Below are positions 24,082-34,789 of a stretch of DNA of 64,000 nt, piece after piece. The DNA lies in assembly GCA_036250195.1 (NCBI GenBank), contig JAVHZZ010000005.1, positions 125,147,398 through 125,211,397 on the forward strand. Direction: 5' to 3'. The notes beneath the pieces were generated by a model. The model made no database searches, had not been told where the DNA came from, and worked only from the letters and a program-made list of their open reading frames with translations. Source of the stretch: Mixophyes australis (taxonomy: Eukaryota > Chordata > Amphibia > Anura > Limnodynastidae). The position numbers and the translations under genes were made by a program. Positions within the stretch are counted from its first letter, which is position 1, and every line of letters begins with the position of its first letter.

Positions 24082-25379
24082 AAGGATACTGCTAAGTACT
24101 AGCAAAAACTGTTGTAATATATAAATAATGATATAAATAATGATATATTGAATACAAAATATAACAGGAATTGTCATGCTGTGGAAACTGAGGTGAACCG
24201 TAATTTAACAACAGTATGTAAAGTGAAGTCTACCGGTCTCATTTACCATGGCTTTACTTTGCCTTGATACAGGAATAATCTGCTCTATTGAGTTAAATCA
24301 CAGTTGCTGTTTGACCAGTGCTAGCCACACAGTTTCGGTGTGCAATCTTTATGACTTTTCTATATCACTGTAGTTTTATTATCTGAAGCCACTTACACTT
24401 TCAGTCGATGAAACTGTGGAGACTTCCTCTCCATAGGCTTCCTACTCTAGCAAGGACATGTAAATCACTTCTAAAGATATCCTCACAACTGTAGAGATGT
24501 TTGACATCCCTGCTAGCATGGAAATACCACCATTCACGAACAGAGTTCAAACATGAGGAAAAACAGTAGGAGAAATTTAGCAAACTGCTTATCAGTGAAT
24601 TTTCAGAGAATACACACTGACTACAAACAAAGAAAAGGGCTACTACAATTCATACATTAGGAATACACATTTATTAAAGAAACATTCAGAATTTTTGTCA
24701 CGTAGTGATATTTTTGAGATTATTCATTATTCACCAGAAGAAGGGTGAAGCATGTAACTATATGTAGTGGGCATGAAGTTGTAATTCTTGGCACTGGACT
24801 GTCCATCGTGGGCAAGATTTTGCTATGTACAACATTCACTGTATTTTTTGCTTTGCCTACACTGGGTAACAGTGAGTGATTAATGAGACAAAAAAAATCA
24901 CAGGCTCTGTTTAAGGAGTTGTAGCACGGTGCATGGTTTGGCTGGCACCATGTGTAGACATGCCTGGTGAATGCTCTCTATGGTCTTAGGCAAATCCAAC
25001 TATATTGATGTTTCTCATATCCCCAACTAGCCCTCTCATCAACCGTACCCTATCCCTCTGCTATGGAGATCAGAACACACTGTTTACAGATTTGACTGGC
25101 CAAGAACTTTGAATTTAAGCTATAGGCCTGCACCACATTGTGGCCCTGAAAACCTTCATCCTATTACAGTTACTAGTTTCTGCGTGCAAGACATCTCCTA
25201 CAGATGGAGCGCCCCTGTAAAAAAACTCATTTGATATGAGAGCTCTGCTTATGTTGTGTCTTCCCTAGTGGCAGGTACCAAACTTCTGGAAAAATGGAGC
25301 ATCCCTGTTAATCCAGTACCTCCCCACAGATAGTCTGCCCACAAACCAAGCGAACCCTGTAGGAAAAGACTGCTATAGT
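24082..25379. other. Intronic interval, mostly unclassified
   Basis: Scattered decayed sequence. The part from about 24900 may belong to the L1 fragment that follows, but I could not show this. Confidence 0.3.
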
Positions 25380-25589
25380 CTACACTTACCTAAGGTTTGG
25401 TTATCTTTCTATGATAAGTAAACTCATTAGTTTTGATCAATCCTTCAAATTGGTATGCAGACAACACACCTAGTGTACTTGAATTTAATTCTGTCAATAA
25501 GGAGATCATTTACTTTTTAAGGTTACAGAGACTGAATACACATATTTAGGGGTGTACTCAAATGATATCCCTCCAATTTGGTAGTGGAA
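25380..25589 (+). mobile_element. Possible L1 reverse transcriptase fragment
   Basis: Weak matches to the L1 RT order are seen: WYADNT where LYADD would be expected (about 25460), and TEYTYLGVY (about 25530-25555) like the IxYLGI motif. It stops where the chromovirus remnant begins. The fragment is short and heavily decayed. Confidence 0.35.
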
Positions 25590-25779
25590 GAAGGGAACCA
25601 TAAGACAACTTTTGAGGTGTCTTATGACGAGCACAGATGTCACATGCTGCTATAAATTGTTAAACATCAGTATGGAGAGATGGCCACCAATAGCTTCTAG
25701 AGACAATTTCTGTGGTTTTAAGTACTCCAGTATGGCCTGAGAAATGGCAGACATACTGGGCCACTGAGGAGGAACCCTG

Positions 25780-26288
25780 GCGCAATCTTAGAAGACTGGA
25801 AGCTGCAGACGACACCCAGCCTGGCTCATCAAAGATGCAATGAAAGGCGGAAATGAAGACAGAGCTATCTCGAAGTAAAGGGTCATCCCATTTCCATAAA
25901 GGAGATGCCTAGGCCAGGGCTTGATAGGCAAAGCAAAAATATAATGTACTTTGGATTTGTCTGTCGGGAAATTCTGAGGCAACAGTTCAAATTGTATGGA
26001 ACACTGGTTGAGAAAACCCTGGCATGTTTTAGGGTCACTTGAGAATTTAGGGGGTATTTAGTGGGAATTTAGGTAGTCTGAGAGTAGAGACAGCAGCATA
26101 TGCCAACGGAGGAGCCTGAGGTTTGGCAGCCGTGGTGGGAAGATCATTTGGCAGGGATACCTAGAAGTAATCTAGACGAGTGCATGCAGACATTGTAACA
26201 GCTGGAGCTGGGTTGCATCCTGTTGTTCTATATGTCCCACCAGATGCTGCAACAGGTCTTTCGCTGAAGGATCCCCAGAAGGGTCCAT
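25780..26288 (-). pseudogene. Chromovirus gag fragment
   Basis: From the ATG at 26288-26286 the minus strand reads MDPSGDPSAKDLLQHLVGHI, aligning with the DLLEHLVGRM start region of gag at 53790-53760. Further on, PQNFPTDKSKVHYI matches PGNFPSEKTKVAYV of the intact-looking copy. It is frameshifted and truncated before the zinc knuckle. Confidence 0.7.
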
Positions 26289-26307
26289 TTTAGGATGCTA
26301 TCAGTCA

Positions 26308-26823
26308 GGGATAGCACTGGATTTACCAAGACGCGGAGTTTAGCAAACCCCCCAGTCTTCACCAAAAATCGCCACAAGGTGGGATGGACTTTGTTGCCTG
26401 GTTTCGCAGATCACAGTCCTTGGGTCAGCCCACCAATGTGATAGACAGGAGGATGAGAGGCTGCAGTAGAAGACATAGTCTGTGGTCTGCAGCTGGTACA
26501 CATTCAGAGAAAACAACACAGAAGGTGTAGGTGGAGCTGTAGTCAGCAGGATACACAACAGTCTGCGCAGTACAAGGGAGAATCTGGAGCCGTAGTCAGA
26601 TAGCTAGTACTTGTACAGAGAGTATCCAAGATCGCAAATAGGTCATACACACAGAGACAGAATAAAGCACAGAGAGCTGGAACCCAGGTGTCAGATGAAC
26701 AGGCAAAACCTGTTGCTCTGAATGCAAAATTACTGCAGTGACCACAGTCGTCTGCCCAGAAGTTAGACATTGCGGGCAGCAGTGAACGGGATCCGGATTG
26801 TGGATCAGGTATGTTTCTTAACA
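26308..26823 (-). repeat. Chromovirus LTR (older copy)
   Basis: The segment aligns loosely with the LTR at 48971-49568, sharing an ACCAAG...CGGAGT block and CGCCACAAGGTGGGATGGAC against CGCCGCAAGGCGGGGTGGGC. It ends in TTAACAGTACCCCCTCCATT, as the young LTR does at its junction with pol. A second partial copy is at 27305-27728. Confidence 0.65.
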
Positions 26824-27728
26824 GTACCCCCTCCATTAGGGGTGAATGCTGAGCACCCAAAAGGGTTTGTCTGGAATTTTTTAATAGAAATGTTTTAAAA
26901 GATCAGAAGCATGGACATCTCTAGCAGCAATCCAAAAACATTCTTCGGGTTCATATCCTTTCCAAGAACTAAAGGGTACCTTTCAAGATACCTGAGTTGA
27001 GAATTTCATTGACTTCATACTCTAGTAGATTTTGTACAGAAATAGAAGGAGCTATCCTAGAAAAGGAAAACTTGTTGATAACAAGCGGTTTTAAAAGGTG
27101 ACATGAAAGATATTGGACATCTTCAAGGTAGGAGGCAATTTTAAAATAAATGCCACAGGGTTGACGGCCTCCAGAATCTTAAAGGGCACAATAAAACATG
27201 GATCAAACTTCTTAGAAGGCACTTGAAAATGAAGGTTCTGAGAAGATAAGCAAACTTTTTATCCAGGAGAAAGTAGAGGTGCAGGACGTCTCTTCTTGTC
27301 AAAGAATCTTTTGCCTTGAGTAGTCTGCGGTCTGAGGTTGCTACATGTTCAGGAAAAACAGCACAGAATGAGTAGGCAAAGCCGTGGTCAGAATGATAGT
27401 AGGGTCTGGTACACAACACTCTTAGTGGTACAAAGGAGAATCTGGAGACGTAGTAAGAATAGCAGAGGTCTGGTACACAACAGTGAGAGAGAATCCAAGA
27501 TCATGGTCAGGCATGGAAGTAGGTCATACATAAAGGAGGCAGAATAAGGCACAGAGAGCTGGAACTCAGTAGTCAGACAACGAAGCAAAGCCTGTTGCTC
27601 TAACACTGATTCAGTGTCAAAGACATTCTAATATAGGGAAATTCAAAATTACAGCCTCCGGCATCTGGCAGTTAGTGCGGACAGCGGTGAATGGGACCCA
27701 AAGCGTGGATCAGGTAAGTTTCCTAACA

Positions 27729-29400
27729 CATTGTAAGATAATGATGCGACAACGGTATCACTTTATGCTCCCAACTCTAGACAGATCCCCTTTCTCAAAG
27801 CAGACTGTGAGGAGATACTTAACATGAGAATAGGTCACCTTTTAATTAAACTCCAGACTCGATAATTTATAAATCACACATTCCACATACCAATGCACCC
27901 AAGTGTACAAAGGGCCATCTAAAGCGTTGAGAAAATGAATAGCTGATTAAGACCTTATATGATATATGATATCTTGCAAGTGTACTCTCCTGATGTGAAG
28001 GAATATAAATACAAATTTACCTTATTTTATCCAATAAAAAGATATTAAACCACACCAATACTATTAACATCCTCCCAAACACTTATAGAATGGACATGGA
28101 ACATTAATCAGAGCAAGATCTCTCCAAGACAATAAAGACTGCCTAATTACCTTCTGTCTTCTCTAGAATCTAAACTGGCCCTCTTAGTGTTACGAGCCGC
28201 GGCGGTACTCACAGCCGCCGCAACTCGTTTCCTGGGCTCCCCTGCGTCCCGGCCGTCACCTTGACGACCCGGCCATTGCCAAGGCAACAGTCAGACGCTT
28301 CCTCCTCAGCGACGCGTGCAGGCAATGAAAGAAAGCCGGGCGCGTGTGCAAAGCCTCCCCACTAGCCTGCGGGCTAAATAATGTGATTTAATTAAACAGA
28401 TACAGGGGGCTGTGGATACTTCAGATCCAGGCTCTGATTGGCTGCTTTTAGTATTTAAGGCAGGGAGGGCTTAGCCTCCCTGCCGGTTATAGCTTCCAGT
28501 TTTCTGCCTGCTACTGTGCTGTTTGTGAATACCTTTTTGGATTGTCTTTGCTGTGTATGACCCCTGTCTGTACCTTGGATTTTGCCTCTTTGCCTGTGAC
28601 CCTGATTCATTTGCCTGTGCCTTGGACCCTACTATACTGCTCGTGACCCTGACCTTTGGCGTGTTTCCTAATTATCCTGCTTGCTAGTGACCCCTGACCT
28701 TGGCTTTCATCTGACCATTCCCTACCATCTACGCTGCCTCCGGGACTGCCGCTACGGTTTTGTATCACAAACTCACACTACATCTGGAGATAAGTCCTGG
28801 GGGCATCTGAGTACCGGTGAGCATGTAAAGCTCTATGGGAAAGGTGGCTGCTAAAGGTGAAGACCTCCGCCAACTAGTTCTGTGAGTTTGTGTACTGACT
28901 GTCAGCGTAACACTTAGAAGCACTAACATTGTTTATTCAGACTAACCAGCAGACAGATCTGTCTTTAAGTACTACTGCTCTCTAAAAGCCATTCTTAGAG
29001 GGTCCGCAATTTAAATAGACTCTATATAGGCCTTTAAAAGGCTATGTTTGTATAGCCAATACATTTTCCAATTATTATGCCCAACTGTTTCACCTAAAAG
29101 ATGATAGATACACACCATAACCGGCAGGGGCTTGCATATCAGCGTTCCTTAAAGCATTCAATCTCCCTTGTCTAGAAACATTGAATCTCCCATGGTCTCA
29201 ACAAGAAATTGAAGAGATAATTAAACAACCACCTAAAGACAAGGCACCTGGCCCTGATGGATAAATTAGCAGTTTTTAGATTTTCAGCGCTTGCTCCAAT
29301 ATTAACATAATTATACAATGAGGCCACAGAAAGTGACAGTTTTCCAAAAGAAATACAAGACATACAACTAATTATATTATAATCCACATAGGTATTGGGC
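27729..29400 (+). mobile_element. L1-like LINE fragment split by a solo LTR
   Basis: The right part, on the plus strand, contains LETLNLPWSQQEIEEIIKQP then KDKAPGPDG (29163-29262), the entry motif of L1 reverse transcriptases. YNEA and FPKEIQ follow. The left part (27729-28187) should be the preceding endonuclease-linker region but is too decayed to be sure. The solo LTR at 28188-28912 interrupts it. It is broken by stops and truncated at about 29400. Confidence 0.6.
28188..28912 (+). mobile_element. Solo LTR (725 bp)
   Basis: It begins TGTTACGAGCCGCGG and ends CAGCGTAACA (TG...CA). A perfect 5-bp duplication CTTAG flanks it (28183-28187 and 28913-28917). The first 200 bp are CpG-rich. GTATTTAAGG near 28450 could be its TATA-type box, which would make it plus-oriented. 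A 5-bp target fits Ty3/gypsy-type integration. No internal sequence remains, so it arose by LTR-LTR recombination. Confidence 0.85.
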
Positions 29401-31139
29401 ACATGCCACTGTGTCCGGTCTAGTAGAGAACAGGAGTCTCTTCCCTGATTTCAAAAGCACACACATCTTGAGATCTGTGCTTTGCTGAATTCAGGTGGAT
29501 GCAAAGCCTAAATTTGTGCTGTGACAGGATGGACCGCCTATGCCACCCTGCCTGTGTTGCTGGAGGCCAGTTGGGCTTGCTTTGCCACTGTCCCCTTTCT
29601 TTATCCCAAATGCACCCTCTAACTGCAGTAGGAGGGGCTTAAGCTGCAGCCACCACTGGACTCCTTAGTGGCATCCAGGACCGGTTGCTTCTGGGTAACT
29701 TGCTGCTAGTGTACACCCTCACTTGAGCACCTGGGCTGGTACCTCTGACCTCTTTCTGTAATCAGGGTTGCTGTCGATGATTTCCCCCATGACCTATCAC
29801 ACTGATCAGAGCTGCTGGGTAGAGGGCAGAGCAGTGGTACTAGACACTGGGTCCAAACCTCAGAACAGCCGAAAAATGGATTAGTAGGTCCACTGCCGGT
29901 CACAGGAATTACAACAGAAGTTGTCAAGCAGGATCTTAAAGCAAATGATGTTTATTAGCTCAAGTGTCCAAATAAGGACCATTCACACTGGTTTAAGGTA
30001 CCAGTGATTAGAAGGTCAGATCGAAAAATACATTACATGGTCAAACAGGGACCTTTTATATAGTTTTTGACACACATGTAAGCAGGGGTTAACCCAGCCC
30101 CTTCCTAGCTGGCACCAGAACGTCTGATCGGATAATTTAACATGAGGATATAATCTAATCTTGCATCTAACACAATTTAGCTTCCACATCAACCTGATCT
30201 CCTCAGATTTGCTGTCTTCATTGTTAGGTGTTCTGTCTGTCTAACAAGACATTCACACAGGTAATGACACCCTGCCTGGTGATTGTCACTTCACATGAAA
30301 TTAGCATTTCCTGCTATCAGCAAAACAGACTTTCTCTAGCAAAGTTACAAAACCAAATAATGACATGCTGGCTCTGAAGTTTCAAATCAATACCTCAGAA
30401 ATGAATGTATTTCCTATACAGAAATACAACACAATATAATGAAATAAACATTTCTAATGCACAGTATCCAGAATCAGTACATTTGCAACGATACAAATTG
30501 GCACACTGTGCTAATAACTTAAATATATTATTACAATAAGTTATTTATAATTGATCCAGCCACACATGCGTATAATTCTAAACGTGCGTTCAGAATACGT
30601 GGTTTTATGAATCAGGCTCTCTTTGCCTCAGTCACTAGAGTAACCAGAGACCGCCTATGGAAAAACCTGTTTAGATCAATAAATCTGGAAAATTTAGGAT
30701 TCTAGTAGCTGTTCCTTTATATACTTAATTGTTTTCACTGAGAATAAAAGTCAAATAGAATTTGTGGTTCCAGTGGAAGTAGAAGTGGCAGGTTTTGTGA
30801 GCTACTCGAAAGTTGATGGGCTTAGAACTAATTTTGCCCCCAAGCAGATTCCATCGGATAAAGGAAGCTTGTAAAAGGGGATTCTACTGTAAGATGTTTT
30901 GGGAGTTGGTGATATAGAGAAGTTAGGTGCCTGACAGTAGCTACAGTTTAGAAAGATATTTGGTAAAGATTGTTGAATCAGTGAGTGAAGCATCTAGTGT
31001 AGAGTGTTGAAGTAAAAGGCTACCCTTTAGGCACATACTCAGAAATATATTGGGTGCAGATGGGCCTGCATTTCTGTGTATCCCTGCTTTTTGTCTATAC
31101 AATTTGGGCAACTCCTGCTTGCACCCCGGTCTGTACATG
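29401..31139. other. Unclassified interval, possible LTR-like sequence
   Basis: TGTGACAGGATGG at about 29520 opens a non-AT-rich block resembling an LTR start. The same 13-mer opens another block at about 62920. I could not find a matching end or a target duplication. The rest (to 31139) holds nothing recognisable. Confidence 0.3.
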
Positions 31140-31836
31140 GAGAGTGCAGAGGATCTATGTCTAGAATGAATATAGAGGGTTCACCACATGATGTAAACCA
31201 TTTGTGAGCCACAAAAATAGGAAGACCAGATTAGAGTTTGGCAAACAACATCTAAAAAAGCCATTACAGTTCTGGAAGAACATCCGATGGACAGATGAGA
31301 CAAAGATCAACTTGTACCAGAGTGATGGGAAGAGAACAGTATGGAGAAGGAAAGGAACTGCTCATGATCCAAAACATACCACCTCATCAGTGAAGCATGG
31401 TGGTGGTAGTGTCATGGCGTGGGCATGTATGGCTGCCAATGGAACTGTATTTATTGATGATGTGACAAAAGCAGCAGGAAGAATTATGAAGCGTTTTGGG
31501 CAATATTATCTGCTCATATTCAGTCAAATGCTTCAGAACTCATTGGACGGCGCTCACAGTGCAGATGGACAATGACCCGAAGCATACTGCAAAAGCAACC
31601 AAAGAGTTTTTTAAGGCTAACAAGTGGAATGTTATGCAATGGCCAAGTCAATCACCTGACCTGAATCCGATTGAGCATGCATTTCACTTGATTGAAAACA
31701 AAACTGAAGGGAAATTGCCCCAAGAACAAGCAGGAACTGACATTTGCAGTAGAGGCCTGGCAGAGCATCACCAGGGATGAAACCCAGTGTCTGGTGATGT
31801 CTATGCGTTCCAGACTTCAAGCTGTAATTGACTGAA
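31140..31836 (+). pseudogene. Tc1-type DD34E transposase, C-terminal half
   Basis: It encodes the catalytic domain of a Tc1-like transposase, which cuts and pastes DNA at TA sites. Visible motifs are RWTDETKINLYQSDGK (first Asp region), VKHGGGSVMAWACMAANG, MDNDPKHTAKATKEFF (second Asp) and QSPDLNPIEHAFHLIENK (the Glu). The frame changes near 31500-31570 and the N-terminal paired-type DNA-binding domain is absent, so the gene is dead. Confidence 0.9.
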
Positions 31837-32113
31837 AAGGATTTGCAACAAAGTATTAAAAAGTGAAAGTTTGATGTAGAATTGTTTAGTTTGTCCCATT
31901 ACTTTTGGTCCCTTTAAAAGTGGGAGGCACATATAGAAACCGTTGTACTTCCTACACTGTTCACCTGATTTAGATGTAAATACCCTGAAATTAAAGCTGA
32001 AAGTCTGCAGTTAAAGCACATATTGTTAGTTTAATTTCAAATCCATTGTGGTGGTTTATAGAGCCCAAATCATGAGAATTGTGTAGATGTCCCAATATTT
32101 ATGGACTTGACTG
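31140..32113 (+). mobile_element. Tc1/mariner remnant (5'-deleted)
   Basis: The 3' inverted repeat ends with CCCAATATTTATGGACTTGA then CTG at 32113, followed by TA (32114-32115). This is the normal Tc1 arrangement of a terminal CAGT and a TA target. The transposase remnant is upstream in the same orientation. The 5' half, with the left inverted repeat and DNA-binding domain, is missing. Confidence 0.88.
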
Positions 32114-32124
32114 TAGACTGTACA

Positions 32125-32198
32125 CACACACATATATATATATATATATACACATTTATACATATATATTTAGAGATATATACATATATATATGTGGA

Positions 32199-32254
<56 letters not shown>

Positions 32255-32309
32255 GAGAATTATATATATATACAGATATATATATATATATATACAGATA
32301 TATATATAC

Positions 32310-32345
<36 letters not shown>
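32125..32345. repeat. (TA)n-rich microsatellite
   Basis: Long interrupted TA array with CAGA and CACA interruptions, starting beside the Tc1 end. Several overlapping Tyr/Ile-rich frames on both strands are artefacts of it. Confidence 0.95.
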
Positions 32346-32349
<4 letters not shown>

Positions 32350-32561
32350 TTTGCCACCATCTACTGGAGGAAAGAGTGGTGCCTATAGGTGCAGAGAGGA
32401 TTAAATGTGCACGAACACACACACACGAGACCAGGTGGAGCACCTGGGTATAAGCAGGGCCGCCGAGAGGGGGGGGCGGGGTACTAATTACCTGGGCCCG
32501 GGCATGTCAGGGGGCCCAGCCCAGGCCCTTGTGCTGAGGATTTATTTATTTTTTAAATCAA

Positions 32562-32592
<31 letters not shown>

Positions 32593-32681
32593 CGTTGGGG
32601 GGGCTCGGTCGTTGGTGGGGGGAGCAGGCTAGCTTAAAAAACCCCAAAACATACTCACCTGATCGCGGAGCCGGCATCCCT

Positions 32682-32794
32682 CCTCTCTGCTGCTCTGTGC
32701 TCCATTCAGACTGTCTGAATGCCGGGTGTGATGTTATCATGTCATGCCCAGCATTCAGTCAGTCTGGAGCAATGAAGCACAGAGCAGCAGAGAA
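32682..32794. repeat. Inner hairpin of hAT element 2
   Basis: CTCTCTGCTGCTCTGTGCTC pairs with GAAGCACAGAGCAGCAGAG. The inner arms hold CTGAATGCCGGGTGTGATG and CATGCCCAGCATTCAG, which are close to the centre of the element 1 palindrome. Confidence 0.85.
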
Positions 32795-32829
32795 GACCAA
32801 GAAAGAAGGGAGAAAAGGTAAGTGAAGGG

Positions 32830-33480
32830 AGGAAAACAAGGGGGGCACATGACAGAGGGGTTAAAAAATGAGGGGGGCACAGAGGGGTTAAAAAATGGGG
32901 AGGCAGCATGACAGAGGGGTAAAAAAAACGAGGGGGGGCACAGAGGGGTTAAAAAACAGGGTGGGGGGCAGCATGACAGAGAGGTTAAAAAATGAGGGGG
33001 GGCACAGAGGGGTTAGAAAATGGGGAGGCAACATGACAGAGTGGTTAAAAAACTAGGGGGGCACAAGGGGTTAAAAACGGGGGGGGGGGGGGGAGGAGCA
33101 GCATGACAGAGGGGTTAAAAAATGAGGGGGGCACAGAGGGGTCAAAAACGGGGGGGGGGGGGGGTCAGCATGACAGAGGGGTTAAAAAATGAGGGGGGCA
33201 TAGTGGGGTTAAAAAACGGGGGGGGCAGCATGACAGAGGGGTTAAAAAACGAGGGGGGCACAGAGAGGTTAAAAACGGGGGGGGGACGGACAGTATGACA
33301 GAGGGGTTAAAAAATGAGTGGTGGCACAGAGGGGTTAAAAAACGGGGCAGCATGGCACAGTGGGGGTAAAAAACAGGGGTCTGCATGGCACTGTGGGGTT
33401 AAAAAATGGTGGGCAGCATGGCACAGAGGGGTTAAAAAGGGGGGAGGCATGGCACAGTGGGATTTAAAAAGGGGGGGGGG
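32830..33480. repeat. G-rich minisatellite in hAT element 2
   Basis: An array of units such as GCATGACAGAGGGGTTAAAA and GAGGGGGGCACAGAGGGGTT with variable poly-G runs. Length varies from unit to unit, and proline/leucine-rich frames on the other strand are artefacts. Confidence 0.93.
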
Positions 33481-34146
33481 AGCAGCATAGTATAGTGTGA
33501 TGAAGGGGAGCCAGATGAAGGGGGCAAAAGCAGCATGGAGGGCGCAGTGTGATCATAAGTCATGGCGATGATGAAGGGGCACATTATTGTAATATTGGAG
33601 CTGGAGGAAGGCCTAATTATTAATCGTGGATGGTATTGATTTAACGCCAGGGTTGCTTGGAATTATCTAAATGTAGCTATTTTTTTCCAAATAGGGCCCC
33701 CAGCATTCCAGGATCCAGACAAGCCGCAACTAAAGAAACATGCAGCCACAGGTGGTGAAAATGAGAAGAACAGGTAGGAGAGAGCAGGACAGTATGTGAA
33801 ATGTTGTGATTCTAGTAGGGACAATGTCAATTTTTGGTGAGTGTTGTGCCCAATGTAAGGTGCAGGCCAAGACTGAACTCTTTGTGTACACACTGCATTT
33901 TTTCTATACTACACTGTGGTGCTAGATGTCCTGAAAGTCAGGAGTGCTTGGACATATGTGACGCTCGGGCGAATAGAGAGCCTAGTGATTTTGATGTGTT
34001 AGCCACGCCCTAATGGCACATTTGCCACGCCCCCAAATGCATGACTACATCTCCAATTTTTTTTTTTACCATACTCAACTATAAGGGGGGCGCATGAATT
34101 TGTTGTACCGAGGCCCTGAATTCCTCTTGGCAGCCCTGGGTATAAG

Positions 34147-34789
34147 CAGTCAAGGAATCAGCTAGAGTAGTGCTGTGAAGGAGGCATAAATAGCTATCTT
34201 GCATTGTGGGTGGGAGACTGGTGCCAACAAGTGGCCAGTGTCCAGTTAGGGACCTAACTGTTATAGCCAGAGTTGAGGGCTATTGGATTATGTTTTTTGC
34301 TGTGAAAGTTTCATTTGTTTGATGAAGACACTACCAAGACTGAAGTTTATTTTACTTGTCAGGATGGATAAGCAAAGTGCTTCAGAATAACCTGTGTGAG
34401 AAGCCATCTGTTTGCATGCTTTTCAAAAGTGGTGTCATCGTGGAATGTGCAAAAGACAGCTAGATCATTTCTGTCCCCCAAGCCAACAAATTCAGGGTGG
34501 TGAGTTATGCAAAACCTCCTGACTACATTGATTGTTTGCTGCATGCAAAAGGTGTTGCAAGCTCTGAACACAAAGGCAAATGCATATGTTTTTTTTTTAT
34601 TGCAAGTACTGAAAAAAAAACCCTGCTTATTTCAAATGTTTGTTTGCAAATGTGTAAAATTATTAACTACAAAATCTTTGCTGCTAATGTAAGGAATTTA
34701 TAGATGATGCAAACCTTAAGCACAAAGCAGGTGTATGATATTGATTGTAGGTTGTTTGTTGTGAGCTACAAGCCTTCATTGTCTTGTCG
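34147..34789. other. Unclassified interval
   Basis: This joins seamlessly with 32346-32446 once hAT element 2 is removed. GCATAAATAGC at about 34180 looks TATA-like, and this could be the upstream part of the gypsy element that follows, but no LTR boundary is visible. Confidence 0.3.

Larger units (their letters stand above)
25590..27728 (-). mobile_element. Rearranged chromovirus (Ty3/gypsy) remnant
   Basis: Related to the full-length element at 48971-55959. Read on the minus strand it shows a partial LTR (27728-27305), the decayed end of pol including the integrase C-terminal part (27300-26830), a nearly complete LTR (26823-26308), a gag start (26288 leftwards) and an integrase zinc-finger fragment (25760-25590). 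The order LTR, pol end, LTR, gag, integrase is not that of one provirus. It suggests recombination between tandem or overlapping copies followed by deletions. All coding parts are broken. Confidence 0.7.
32455..34138. mobile_element. Non-autonomous hAT element 2 with hairpin and minisatellite
   Basis: A perfect 8-bp duplication GGTATAAG (32447-32454 and 34139-34146) flanks the element. Its ends are CAGGGCCGCCGAGAGG and, reversed from the right, CAGGGCTGCCAAGAGG. The layout matches element 1: inner hairpin (32682-32794), GGTAAGT at 32817-32823, then a G-rich minisatellite (32830-33480). The remainder (33480-34138) has no coding sequence. There is no transposase. Confidence 0.92.

Noticed and set aside
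24700..24760. ACCAGAAGAAGGGTGAAGCATG as another hammerhead core
   Set aside because: No CTGATGA and no GAAA box with a clear stem; too weak to call.
32070..32453. Several long Tyr/Ile-rich reading frames on both strands
   Set aside because: They are translations of the TA microsatellite.
34359..34703. Short frames of 60-70 codons on both strands
   Set aside because: No shared motif, start context or splice evidence; consistent with chance in AT-rich DNA.
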